From Rhodobiaceae bacterium (GTDB taxonomy: Bacteria > Pseudomonadota > Alphaproteobacteria > Rhizobiales > Tepidamorphaceae): a stretch of 49,497 bases of DNA. Made by a program: the position numbers and the translations under genes. The notes under the pieces were generated by a model that was not told the origin of the DNA, did no database searches, and was given only the letters and a program-made list of their open reading frames with translations. Location: assembly GCA_007118805.1 (NCBI GenBank), contig SKQW01000045.1, positions 1 to 49,497 of the forward strand, read 5' to 3'. Of this stretch, positions 37,291 through 49,497 are shown piece after piece (positions within the stretch are counted from its first letter, which is position 1; each line of letters begins with the position of its first letter).

Positions 37291-38241
37291 ATGTCACAAG
37301 CCACGATCGGGGGGCAGATCGCGCTGAACGGCGTGGGCGTGCATAGCGGCGAAGCGGCCAACATTCGGCTGCAGCCCGCGGCGCCGGACAGCGGCGTTGT
37401 GTTTTCCCGGATCGATCGTGGGAGCGGCGCGGAATCCGAGATCGTTGCCGACCATCGCTTCGTCGCCGACACCTCGCTAGCTACGGTTCTGGGCAATGAG
37501 CGGTTCGGCCGGGTTGCCACCGTGGAGCATCTGTTGGCTGCGGTCAGCGGTCTTGGCATCGACAACATGTTGGTCGAGATCGATGGCGACGAAGTGCCGA
37601 TCATGGATGGCAGCGCCGCCCCCTTCGTTGAGGCGATCGAGGAGGTGGGGCTCCGTCAGCAGGCGGCCCGGCGGCGCTATCTCAAGGTGCTCAGGCCGAT
37701 TCGGGTGGCGCTCGGGGATGCCGAGGGCGAGTTGGTGCCGTTCGAGGGCCGTCGCATCGAGATCGAGATCGATTTTGCCAGCCCGCTGATCGGCCGACAG
37801 GCCTATGTCTTCGATTTTGAGCGCGGGGATTTCGGCAAGGATCTGGCGCGTGCGCGCACCTTCGGTTTCATGAAGGATGTGGAAGGGCTCTGGGCGCACG
37901 GGTTTGCCCGCGGCGCATCGCTCGATAATACCGTGGTGCTCGGCGACGACGGGCTGGTGAACCCGGAAGGATTGCGGTTTGCCGACGAGTTCGTGCGCCA
38001 CAAGGCGCTTGACGCCGTCGGCGATCTTGCCTTGGCCGGCGCGCCGATCCTGGGGGCCTATCGATCCCGACGGGGCGGACACCGTCTCAATTGCGCCGTT
38101 CTGGAAGCGCTGTTCGCCGATCCGGACGCCTGGTGCTGGGCCTACGGCCCGTCCGTTCGCGAGGCGACGCGGGCCGATGCGGCGTTCGCCGATCTCGGGG
38201 CGCTCATGCCGGTGGCGACCTACAGCCCGGACGTTTCCTGA
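37291..38241 (+). CDS. lpxC: UDP-3-O-acyl-N-acetylglucosamine deacetylase
   Basis: MSQATIGGQIALNGVGVHSGEAANIRLQPA; TVEHLLAAVSGLGIDNMLVEIDGDEVPIMDGSAAPF; ALDAVGDLALAGAPILG. Confidence 0.96.
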   Translation: MSQATIGGQIALNGVGVHSGEAANIRLQPAAPDSGVVFSRIDRGSGAESEIVADHRFVADTSLATVLGNERFGRVATVEHLLAAVSGLGIDNMLVEIDGDEVPIMDGSAAPFVEAIEEVGLRQQAARRRYLKVLRPIRVALGDAEGELVPFEGRRIEIEIDFASPLIGRQAYVFDFERGDFGKDLARARTFGFMKDVEGLWAHGFARGASLDNTVVLGDDGLVNPEGLRFADEFVRHKALDAVGDLALAGAPILGAYRSRRGGHRLNCAVLEALFADPDAWCWAYGPSVREATRADAAFADLGALMPVATYSPDVS

Positions 38242-38443
38242 CGCGCCTTTCGCGCGCCCGCTCATCGGAAAGGGTGCTTGCGGGCCGGGACGGGGCATCG
38301 CCTTGGTTCCGCCCTTTTGTCGGCCACAAATTCGCTCGATTCGCACGGCAGCCAAGCTGGTGTGCTCGACGCAGTTGCTGTAGGTTCCGCGCAGTGCCCG
38401 GAGCGGGCATCTGATCTGGGATCGTGTGGTGTTAGGGGGCCAG

Positions 38444-39313
38444 ATGAGTAGGGAATCGGCGAAGCTCACCGGACAGGGCCGTCTGAAGGGCGCCTTGCGC
38501 GGAGCCCTCATCGCCGTCATGTGCGTATCCGTAGGTGCCTGCAGCCTCTTCAACCGGGGCAACGACGATGAATTCGAGATCATCGAAGAAGAGCCGGCCG
38601 ATCGCCTCTACAATGAGGGGCTCGCCCTTCTTGGCAGCGGGTCCTACGGTCGTGCGGCAGAAAAGTTCGAGGAAGTCGATCGTGTCCATCCCTATTCGGA
38701 ATGGGCGCGTCGCTCGCTGCTGATGTCCGCCTATTCGCATTTCGAGGCCGGGCGCTACGAGTCCGCCATCGGCGCGGCCGAACGCTATGTGAATCTGCAT
38801 CCCGGAAGCGAGGACGCCGCCTACGCGCAGTATCTCATCGGCGAATCCCATTATCGGCAGATTCCCCAGGTGAGCCGCGATCAGGAGCGCTCGGAGAAAG
38901 CCCAGGCCGCGTATCGTGCGCTCATCGAGCGTTATCCTGACTCCGAATACGCCGTCGCGGCCCGCGAGAAGCTCAACGTGTCGCGGGATCAGGTCGCCGG
39001 CAAGGAGATGGAGGTCGGGCGCTACTATCTCGGGCAGCGGCAGTATCTCGCAGCCGTCAACCGGTTCCGCACCGTGGTCACCGACCATCAGGAAACCCGG
39101 CACGTGGAAGAAGCGCTTCACCGTCTCACGGAGTCCTATTACGCGCTGGGGCTCGTCTCGGAGGCACAGACCGCGGCCGCGGTGCTGGGGCATAATTTCC
39201 CGGACAGCCAATGGTACCACGACTCCTACCGCCTGCTTCAGCGCGGCGGCTATGAGCCCGAGGAATCCGAAGGGTCGTGGATCAGCCGGGTGTTCCGGGG
39301 GCAGGCCGCGTGA
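38444..39313 (+). CDS. bamD: outer membrane assembly lipoprotein BamD
   Basis: Lipobox ...VMCVSVGAC|S; TPR pattern NEGLALLGSGSYGRAAEKFEEVDRVHPYSEWARRSLLMSAYSHFEAGRYESAI. Confidence 0.92.
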   Translation: MSRESAKLTGQGRLKGALRGALIAVMCVSVGACSLFNRGNDDEFEIIEEEPADRLYNEGLALLGSGSYGRAAEKFEEVDRVHPYSEWARRSLLMSAYSHFEAGRYESAIGAAERYVNLHPGSEDAAYAQYLIGESHYRQIPQVSRDQERSEKAQAAYRALIERYPDSEYAVAAREKLNVSRDQVAGKEMEVGRYYLGQRQYLAAVNRFRTVVTDHQETRHVEEALHRLTESYYALGLVSEAQTAAAVLGHNFPDSQWYHDSYRLLQRGGYEPEESEGSWISRVFRGQAA

Positions 39314-39320
39314 CCGGCAG

Positions 39321-43188
<3,868 letters not shown>

Positions 43189-43232
43189 GGCGCCGCCGCC
43201 TGCGCGGCAATGGGCGGCAACTCGAACCCGGT

Positions 43233-43766
43233 TCAGCGTGACGTCGTCTCGCCCTGCCGCACCCGCTCATAGGTCACGAACGTCATAGCCACATCGTCCT
43301 TCTCGCCCTGTTCGGGGCCTGAACGGCTCACTTCGCGCCACTCAGCCGGATCGATCGGCGGAAAGCGCGCGTCGCCCTCGGGCGCGGCGTGGACCTCGGT
43401 GATCTCCAGCCGGTCGGCCCGGTCGATAGCGGCGGCATAGAGCTGGGCGCCGCCGATGATGCAGATGTCGGCTCCTTGATGCCGTCGGGCATAAGCCTCG
43501 GCGAGCATCTCGGCCTCATTCAGCGAATAGGCGGTCTTGCAGTCGGCAAAGCCGAGATCGGGCTGGCGGGTGACGACGATATTGAGGCGCTCGGGCAGCG
43601 GGCGGCCGATCGATTCGAAGGTGCGCCGTCCCATGATGATGGGCCTTCCCACCGTCAGCGCCTTGAAGTGCTTGAGGTCGCTGGGAAGGCGCCAGGGCAG
43701 GGCGTTGTCGCGCCCGATGACGCCGTTTTCGGCGACGGCAGCGACAAGAACGAGACGCGGCTTCAT
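43233..43766 (-). CDS. folA: dihydrofolate reductase
   Basis: MKPRLVLVAAVAENGVIGRDNALPWRLPSDLKHFKALTVGRPIIMGRRTFESIGRPLPERLNIVVTR. Confidence 0.95.
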   Translation of the reverse strand: MKPRLVLVAAVAENGVIGRDNALPWRLPSDLKHFKALTVGRPIIMGRRTFESIGRPLPERLNIVVTRQPDLGFADCKTAYSLNEAEMLAEAYARRHQGADICIIGGAQLYAAAIDRADRLEITEVHAAPEGDARFPPIDPAEWREVSRSGPEQGEKDDVAMTFVTYERVRQGETTSR

Positions 43767-43782
43767 GGCTGACACCCTCGGT

Positions 43783-44277
43783 TCATCGGCTTGGCACCCC
43801 ATGGCCGGCCAGTCGTGCAAGACTGTCGCCGGTCAGCCGGAACACCGTCCACTCCTCCATCGGCTGGGCGCCTAGTGACTGGTAGAACGCGATCGATGGG
43901 GCGTTCCAGTCAAGCACCCACCATTCGAGCCGCGCCAAGCCTTCTGCGGCGCATCGCCGGGCAAGTTCCCGAAGCAAGGCCTTGCCAATGCCGCGTCCGC
44001 GATGGTCGGGCCGCACGTAAAGGTCCTCCAGATAGATGCCGTGCCGACCGCGAAAGGTCGAGAAGTTATAGAACCAAAGGGCAAACCCGGCCGGAGCGCC
44101 GTCCCATTCGGCGATGTCGCAGAAGACGCTGGGGGACCGCCCGAACAACGCCGTGTCGATCATCGTCTCGTCGGCGTCAACCTCGTGGCCAAGTCCTTCG
44201 TAGTCTGCCAACTCGCGGATGAAGGCTAGCACGAGGCCTGCCTCGCCTGGCCGGACCGGGCGGATCGCAATCGACAT
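43783..44277 (-). CDS. GNAT family N-acetyltransferase (SSAT-like)
   Basis: MSIAIRPVRPGEAGLVLAFIRELADYEGL...IYLEDLYVRPDHRGRGIGKALLRELARRCAAEGLARLEWWVLDWNAPSIAFYQSLGA. Confidence 0.9.
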   Translation of the reverse strand: MSIAIRPVRPGEAGLVLAFIRELADYEGLGHEVDADETMIDTALFGRSPSVFCDIAEWDGAPAGFALWFYNFSTFRGRHGIYLEDLYVRPDHRGRGIGKALLRELARRCAAEGLARLEWWVLDWNAPSIAFYQSLGAQPMEEWTVFRLTGDSLARLAGHGVPSR

Positions 44278-44279
44278 TG

Positions 44280-45119
44280 CTAGACCGCTACCTCCGCCTT
44301 GATGTGCGGGTGAGGCTCGTAGCCCTCGAGCGTGAAATCGTCATAGGAGAAGCCGAAGATATCGCGCACCGCCGGGTTGATCGTCATGCGCGGCAGGGGC
44401 CTGGGCTGGCGCTGAAGCTGCATGTCGGCCTGCTCCAGATGATTGAGATAGAGATGGGCGTCGCCGAATGTGTGGACGAATTCCCCCGGCCGCAGGCCGG
44501 TGACCTGGGCCACCATCATGGTGAGCAGGGCATAGGAGGCGATGTTGAAGGGCACGCCCAGGAACACGTCGGCCGAGCGCTGATAGAGCTGGCAGGAGAG
44601 CCGGCCCTTGAACGGGGAGCCTGCCGCGCCGTCGGCGCCCTGGGCGGCTTCGGGCGTCACATAGAACTGGAACAGGCAGTGACAGGGCGGCAGCGCCATG
44701 CGCTCGACATCGGCCGGGTTCCAGGCCGAGACGATCAGCCGCCGCGAATAGGGCGTGCGCCGGATCGCGTCGACGACATCGGCGATCTGGTCGATGGCGC
44801 GCCCGTCGCCCGCCTGCCACGAGCGCCATTGGTGCCCGTAGACCGGGCCGAGATCGCCCCGCTCATCGGCCCATTCGTCCCAGATCCGCACGCCCTGCGC
44901 GTTCAGATATGTGATGTTGGTGTCGCCGGAGAGGAACCATAAGAGCTCGTGGACGATCGATTTGAGATGCAGCTTCTTGGTGGTCAGCAGCGGGAAGCCG
45001 TCGTCGAGCGCGAAGCGCATCTGATGACCGAACACGCTCAGCGTGCCGGTCCCGGTGCGGTCTTCCTTCCTGACGCCGTGGTGGCGCACGCGGTGGAGCA
45101 GGTCGAGATATTGGTCCAT
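44280..45119 (-). CDS. thyA: thymidylate synthase
   Basis: [36 protein letters not shown]...; [12 protein letters not shown] active site; [19 protein letters not shown]. Confidence 0.97.
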   Translation of the reverse strand: MDQYLDLLHRVRHHGVRKEDRTGTGTLSVFGHQMRFALDDGFPLLTTKKLHLKSIVHELLWFLSGDTNITYLNAQGVRIWDEWADERGDLGPVYGHQWRSWQAGDGRAIDQIADVVDAIRRTPYSRRLIVSAWNPADVERMALPPCHCLFQFYVTPEAAQGADGAAGSPFKGRLSCQLYQRSADVFLGVPFNIASYALLTMMVAQVTGLRPGEFVHTFGDAHLYLNHLEQADMQLQRQPRPLPRMTINPAVRDIFGFSYDDFTLEGYEPHPHIKAEVAV

Positions 45120-45216
45120 GGGGCGAATCGTTTTTGATATCGTGCCCCAATGTAAACCGCGCCGGCGTTGTCGTAAGGCCGTCCGGCCACATTCCACAGG
45201 CGCCTTAGCCTGCGGC

Positions 45217-45711
45217 CTAATCGGACAGCACACCCGGCCAGTTCGCGTCGGCGCTGGAGATATAGCCGGGTATGTCGCGTTCCCAGCGGCGCTGAATGCG
45301 CGCATTGAAGTTCAGATAGAGGCGGCCATCGACAATGTTCCAATGCTGCGGGTCGCCGTGGGCGGTGTAGTTTTCGGCGACCGCCCAGGCGCAGTAGCCG
45401 CCATATTGCGGCGCGTAGGCCTCGGGGTCCCTGGCGAAGAACGCGCGATTCTCGCCCGAGGCAAACCGCCATTCCGCACCCTGCCACTCCAGGGAGAACT
45501 CGGCGCGCCCCTCGACCGGCTGTCCCTGTCGGAAATAGGCGACCGGGTCATAGCCCCCCAGCGCGACCCCGCTCACGATGCCGTCATAGATCGGCGGTTC
45601 GTCGGCGTTGGCGCTGCCGGATGCGGCAAACCCAGACATGAGCAGGGCGGCGGCGGCCAACCCAGCTACGGACGCGGGCGATCTCCGGCTCTGAGACGTG
45701 ATGTCGTGCAT
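45217..45711 (-). CDS. YHS domain-containing exported protein
   Basis: Signal-peptide-like N-terminus; [70 protein letters not shown]. Confidence 0.85.
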   Translation of the reverse strand: MHDITSQSRRSPASVAGLAAAALLMSGFAASGSANADEPPIYDGIVSGVALGGYDPVAYFRQGQPVEGRAEFSLEWQGAEWRFASGENRAFFARDPEAYAPQYGGYCAWAVAENYTAHGDPQHWNIVDGRLYLNFNARIQRRWERDIPGYISSADANWPGVLSD

Positions 45712-45916
45712 CTTTCCCTCCCCGATTCGAGTGGGGTCATTTCAGGGGGGCTCGGCCGGGCGGACAACTCATGTTTGCTGACATGACGACACATGGTGGT
45801 GATCGGGCGACAGCTGAATTTTTTGCACTGCACCCGCTTGAGACCCGAAGCGTTCTCAATTATATCCCGCGCACCCGTGATTAGACGGGCTTCATCTGCT
45901 GGTTGGGGAGGACGCC

Positions 45917-46396
45917 ATGGCATACGACGGCCTCTTCCAATTGGGGATGGGCTCAGATTCCCTGAACGCCGCCCAAACGGAAGAAATCGAAACCGCATCG
46001 GCCTCGGTCGGTGAGGACAGCCGACTGGACTTTTTTATCGAGAAAGATGGGACGGTGTGCGCCGGCGCGCATCTGATCATCGATCTCTTCGAGGCAAGTG
46101 GTCTCGACGATATTGACCATATCGAGAAGGCGCTCACCGACTGCGTCACGGCAGCCGGTGCGACGCTCCTGCATATCCATCTTCATCCGTTTGAGCCCAA
46201 TGGTGGTGTCAGCGGCGTGGCGGTGCTTGCGGAGAGCCATATCTCGATTCACTCCTGGCCGGAGCGGGGCTATGCCGCGCTCGACGTCTTCATGTGCGGC
46301 GACGCCAAGCCCGAGCGCTGTGTCGACGTACTGAAAGAGGCGTTCAGTCCAGGGCGGATCGAGGTGAACGAGCTTCTCCGCGGGGCCGGGGCATGA
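45917..46396 (+). CDS. speD: S-adenosylmethionine decarboxylase proenzyme
   Basis: AGAHLIIDLFEASGLDDIDHIEKAL...GVAVLAESHISIHSWPERGYAALDVFMCG; ESHIS autocleavage site. Confidence 0.95.
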   Translation: MAYDGLFQLGMGSDSLNAAQTEEIETASASVGEDSRLDFFIEKDGTVCAGAHLIIDLFEASGLDDIDHIEKALTDCVTAAGATLLHIHLHPFEPNGGVSGVAVLAESHISIHSWPERGYAALDVFMCGDAKPERCVDVLKEAFSPGRIEVNELLRGAGA

Positions 46397-47268
46397 GCGA
46401 GAGCCGCTGGTTCTCAGAGACCCTTCATCCCGGTGTCCGGGTATCTTACGAGGCGCGGCGTGTCCTCCACAGCGAGGAGACGCCGCACCAGAAGCTCGCG
46501 CTCATCGAGAACGAGGCCTTCGGCAAGGTACTGCTGCTCGACGAGGTGATCCAGGTCACCACGGCGGACGAGTTCATCTATCACGAGATGCTCGCCCATG
46601 TGCCGATCCTGGGCCACGGTGCGGCCGCGGACGTCCTGATCATCGGCGGCGGCGATTGCGGGCTGGCCGAGGAGGTGTTGAAGCATCGCTCGGTGCGCTC
46701 CCTGACCCAGGTCGAGATCGACGGCGCCGTGGTCGATTTTGCCCGTGAGCATTTCGCCGAGTTCAACGCGCCGGTCTTCGGGGACGACCGCTTCCAGCTC
46801 GAGATTGCCGACGGTGCCCGGTTCGTTGTCGAAACAGATCGGCGCTTCGACATCGTTCTGGTCGATTCCACCGATCCGATCGGCCCCGGCGCGGTCCTGT
46901 TCACCGAGGCGTTCTATGGCGGCGTGCAACGCTGCCTGAAGCCCGGTGGGATCATGGCCGCCCAGAACAGCGTGCCGTTCCTTCAGCACAAGGAGTTCGT
47001 GTCCGCGGTCTCGGCCATGTCGGGTGCCTTCCCCGTCGTTTCCGCCTATGTCGTGGCGGTGCCGGGCTATTTCGGCGGGCACATGACTCTCGGCTGGGCC
47101 AGCGAGAGCCGCGATGCACTCGACGTCCCGGTCGAAGAATTGCGGCAGCGTTTCGCGCAGGCGGACATCGCAACGCGCTATTACACGCCCGAGGTTCACG
47201 CCGCCGCCTTCGCCCTGCCGCGCTATATTCTGGAGGCACTGGACGAGGGGCTTGCCGCGGATCGATAG
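46393..47268 (+). CDS. speE: spermidine synthase-type aminopropyltransferase
   Basis: VLLLDEVIQVTTADEFIYHEMLAHVPI; VLIIGGGDCGLAEEVLKH; LVDSTDPIGPGAVLFTEAFY; ATGA overlap with speD. Confidence 0.95.
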   Translation: MSESRWFSETLHPGVRVSYEARRVLHSEETPHQKLALIENEAFGKVLLLDEVIQVTTADEFIYHEMLAHVPILGHGAAADVLIIGGGDCGLAEEVLKHRSVRSLTQVEIDGAVVDFAREHFAEFNAPVFGDDRFQLEIADGARFVVETDRRFDIVLVDSTDPIGPGAVLFTEAFYGGVQRCLKPGGIMAAQNSVPFLQHKEFVSAVSAMSGAFPVVSAYVVAVPGYFGGHMTLGWASESRDALDVPVEELRQRFAQADIATRYYTPEVHAAAFALPRYILEALDEGLAADR

Positions 47269-47341
47269 GATCGCGGAACCTATTGTCGTTCCCAAGCTTG
47301 TTATCGGCTCTCTCTCTCCGATCAACAATGGGGAATGATTC

Positions 47342-47584
47342 ATGCTTCGCTATGCAACAGCCGTGGCGGCCGCGCTCGCCGTCCTGGTTGCCACGCCGGC
47401 CCTGGCTCAAATCACAATCGAGGAGGTCATCGCGATTGCTCGCGACCACGGAATGGAGCAGTTCAAGGATGTCGAACTGGATGATGGCAAGTGGGAGGTC
47501 GATGGCCACGACGCCGATGGTCGCGAACTGGAGATCGATATCGACGCCATGAGCGGTGAAGTTCTCAATATCGACCATGATTGA
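47342..47584 (+). CDS. small exported PepSY-domain protein
   Basis: Signal peptide MLRYATAVAAALAVLVATPALAQ then ITIEEVIAIARDHGMEQFKDVELDDGKWEVDGHDADGRELEIDIDAMSGEVLNID. Confidence 0.85.
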   Translation: MLRYATAVAAALAVLVATPALAQITIEEVIAIARDHGMEQFKDVELDDGKWEVDGHDADGRELEIDIDAMSGEVLNIDHD

Positions 47585-47639
47585 GCGAGGAGGACGGAAC
47601 ACGCCTTTTCAGGCGGCGAGCGAGCGCCTATATTGAGGT

Positions 47640-47995
47640 CGTCGGCTTCGGCCGACTATGGCGATAAATGGCTGCTGTAATAAGCCCATCGGACCCGGGG
47701 GCAGTACCCGGCGCCTCCACCCGAACCGATTGCCCGGCAGTCGGCTCCGGTGGGGGCGAAACAGGCTCGACGAGGGTGTAAAGAGCGGACTTTCGCCCGG
47801 CATGGTACCGCCGTTATCGGGCCATCCAAATAGTTGCCAACGACAACTATGCTCCGGTTGCTCAGGCTGCGTAAGGCAGTTTGAAAGACCGATTCAAAGT
47901 CCTGATGGGTTAGCTCCGTCAGGCGGGGTTTGGAAGGCACCTGGCAACAGAAGCCTTCCGCCTTATCCAGGGCGGCACGGTGCTGTGGCCGCCCT
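47640..47995 (+). ncRNA. ssrA: circularly permuted, two-piece tmRNA (alphaproteobacterial type)
   Basis: Acceptor-side GGACCCGGGGGCAGTACCCGGCGCCTCC-A (to ~47719) lies upstream of coding-side GGGGGCGAAACAGGCTCGACGAGG (from 47752). CGCCTCC (47712-47718) pairs with GGGGGCG (47752-47758) with G:U at the third pair. Tag ORF GCC AAC GAC AAC TAT GCT CCG GTT GCT CAG GCT GCG TAA (47836-47874) = ANDNYAPVAQAA, preceded by TAGTT. Outer boundaries approximate. Confidence 0.95.
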
Positions 47996-48022
47996 TCGTA
48001 TCTGGAATGCTCACACAGGCCG

Positions 48023-48547
48023 ATGGCGCAGGACCTGATCCGTTACGACCTGTTGGCGCAGAACGCGTTGCGCGGTGTGATACGCACCGTGCTGGACGAC
48101 GTCGCGCAGAACGGGCTGCCCGGCGAGCATCACTTCTATATCGCCTTCAATACCACTGCGCCCGGTGTGCGCATCTCCAATCGGCTTCGCGAGCGCTATC
48201 CGGAGGAGATGACGGTGGTCATGCAGCACCAGTACTGGGACCTCGAGGTTACTGAGACCGGTTTTTCCGTTTCGCTCTCCTTCAACGGCGTGCCGGAGCG
48301 CCTTGTCGTGCCGTTCAGTGCCGTGAAGGGGTTCTTCGACCCCTCGGTCCAGTTCGGTCTGCAGTTCGAGCCGATGGTCGAGGCGAGCGACGAGCCGGCC
48401 GACGCGGCAGCCGGCGGCCCAGAGGCCGGCGCCGATACCGAGGAGGCGCCTGAGGCGCCCGAAACGGTTGCTGAGGCGGCACAGGACAATGGCGAGGCCG
48501 GGACCGCTGACGTTGTCTCCCTCGACCAGTTCCGCCGCAAGACCTGA
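48023..48547 (+). CDS. sspB: ClpXP adaptor SspB (alphaproteobacterial type)
   Basis: MAQDLIRYDLLAQNALRGVIRTVLDDVAQNGLPGEHHFYIAFNTTAPGVRISNRLRERYPEEMTVVMQHQYWDLEVTETGFSVSLSFNGVPERLVVPFSAVKGFFDPSVQFGLQFE plus acidic tail ending VVSLDQFRRKT. Confidence 0.9.
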   Translation: MAQDLIRYDLLAQNALRGVIRTVLDDVAQNGLPGEHHFYIAFNTTAPGVRISNRLRERYPEEMTVVMQHQYWDLEVTETGFSVSLSFNGVPERLVVPFSAVKGFFDPSVQFGLQFEPMVEASDEPADAAAGGPEAGADTEEAPEAPETVAEAAQDNGEAGTADVVSLDQFRRKT

Positions 48548-48587
48548 CAGCACGCGCGCCGCCCCCCGCGAGGGCCGGCTCCCCGAG

Positions 48588-48989
48588 TCAGATCCCGAAA
48601 AAGCCGATCGTCGCCCCCATCAGGACAAGTACCGCGAGCCAATGGCCGGCATCGATCAGGGTGAGCGAGACCGGCAGCCCCTGAAAGCCGTGATTGACGG
48701 CGATCGTGGTGGCGACGAATCCCAGCCAGACGAAGGCCGCCACCACCACGCCGTTGTGAATGGTCACCGCCCCGACATGGCTGATGGTACCAGCGAGAAT
48801 GAAGGCCATGACAAGCTGCGCCACCAGCGCGACCACGAAGGGCCGCGGGCGCAACGTGAGGTCGGCTTTGGTCTTGCCGAGCGCCGCCATCCATTGCGGC
48901 GCGAAGGTGCGATACCACGCCGCCCCGGCGGCGAAGCCGACCAGCGTCGCCATCGCGACGGCGAGATAGTTGATGCCAGCGAACACCAT
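48588..48989 (-). CDS. DUF1761-like membrane protein
   Basis: MVFAGINYLAVAMATLVGFAAGAAWYRTFAPQWMAALGKTKADL...; four predicted TM segments. Confidence 0.8.
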   Translation of the reverse strand: MVFAGINYLAVAMATLVGFAAGAAWYRTFAPQWMAALGKTKADLTLRPRPFVVALVAQLVMAFILAGTISHVGAVTIHNGVVVAAFVWLGFVATTIAVNHGFQGLPVSLTLIDAGHWLAVLVLMGATIGFFGI

Positions 48990-49196
48990 AGCGCTTTCCT
49001 CCAGCTCCTCTCATGCCAGCTTTCGCCTTGGAGCAACGCTATAGGCTCGACTGGCATCGCGCCACAGCCCTGGCGGCGTGCCATGGCGTTGCCGTGATGG
49101 GGCCCTAAATTGACGGAGTACACTGAACAGCGTCAGCTTGCGCGGGGAGGGGCTTTGCGCGCGATACTGTGATCGCCCACACCTGTGACAGCCTCC

Positions 49197-49391
49197 ATGA
49201 TCCGATTTTTCGAGACCTACCTTAATCCGACCGCGCCGCCGCGAAGCCCCGAGCCCCCCGACGACGTGCTCGCCTTCTACTGGCATTTCGCACGGCAGGC
49301 GAAAGGCCTGTTCGCTGCCCTGTTCGCCGCCGGCATGGCGCTTGCCCTGCTCGATGTGGCCATTCCCTGGTTCATCGTATCCTTTCGGTGA
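49197..49391 (+). pseudogene. truncated N-terminus of an ABC exporter-type ATP-binding/permease protein
   Basis: MIRFFETYLNPTAPPRSPEPPDDVLAFYWHFARQAKGLFAALFAAGMALALLDVAIPWFI then VSFR-stop; start of TM1 with abrupt loss and no continuation in the other two frames. Confidence 0.6.
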
Positions 49392-49497
49392 CGGCCGTCT
49401 GCTGATGTTTGGCGTCATGCTGTAGAGCATGCCTTATGGCATGCGCTAAGGTCATTTCTGCGGTGGAGGTCCTGGACGTTGGTGACACGGCGCGCCG
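49377..49497 (+). mobile_element. possible left end of an IS66-like insertion sequence (partial)
   Basis: Sequence from about GTATCCTTTCGG no longer encodes the ABC protein; frame from ATG 49436 reads MACAKVISAVEVLDVGDTARR..., resembling N-termini of IS66-type TnpA (EVLDxGxxxRRRW...). Window ends before confirmation. Confidence 0.4.

Noticed and set aside
38916-39320. N-terminal extension of the recN ORF into bamD
   Set aside because: Out-of-frame bamD translation; RecN homology begins at MLAALSIRDIVIID.
47658-48038. 126-aa + strand ORF across the tmRNA, and 5' extension of sspB from 47930
   Set aside because: Region is explained by the tmRNA; SspB similarity starts at MAQDLIRYDLL (48023).
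48196-49014. 272-aa minus-strand ORF and 48468-49097 plus-strand ORF
   Set aside because: Overlapping shadows of sspB and the DUF1761-like gene.

Overview
This looks like a GC-rich alphaproteobacterial chromosome segment, almost entirely core genome. In order it contains: a partial M20 peptidase; methylmalonyl-CoA mutase mutA-mutB; tRNA-Ala(GGC); a FYDLN-type zinc-ribbon protein; aroA-cmk-rpsA; sppA-ihfB-lapA-trpF-trpB-trpA-accD-folC; a complete division/cell-wall (dcw) cluster (mraZ-rsmH-ftsL-ftsI-murE-murF-mraY-murD-ftsW-murG-murC-murB-ddl-ftsQ-ftsA-ftsZ) followed by lpxC-bamD-recN-ligA; a convergent folA/GNAT/thyA/YHS block; speD-speE; a PepSY protein; a circularly permuted two-piece tmRNA gene (tag ANDNYAPVAQAA) directly followed by sspB; a DUF1761-like protein; and, at the right edge, an ABC exporter N-terminus that breaks off into what looks like the start of an IS66-like element. 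I found no evidence of a wholly new multi-gene system. The most interesting non-coding signals are: (i) a six-unit, exactly 10-bp-phased CCCA/TGGG array upstream of mraZ, likely an expanded MraZ operator; (ii) the permuted tmRNA next to its own proteolysis adaptor gene; (iii) a direct-repeat plus hairpin element in the murF-mraY gap; (iv) the interrupted ABC gene at the window end. All calls come from reading the sequence and supplied translations; no database search was run.
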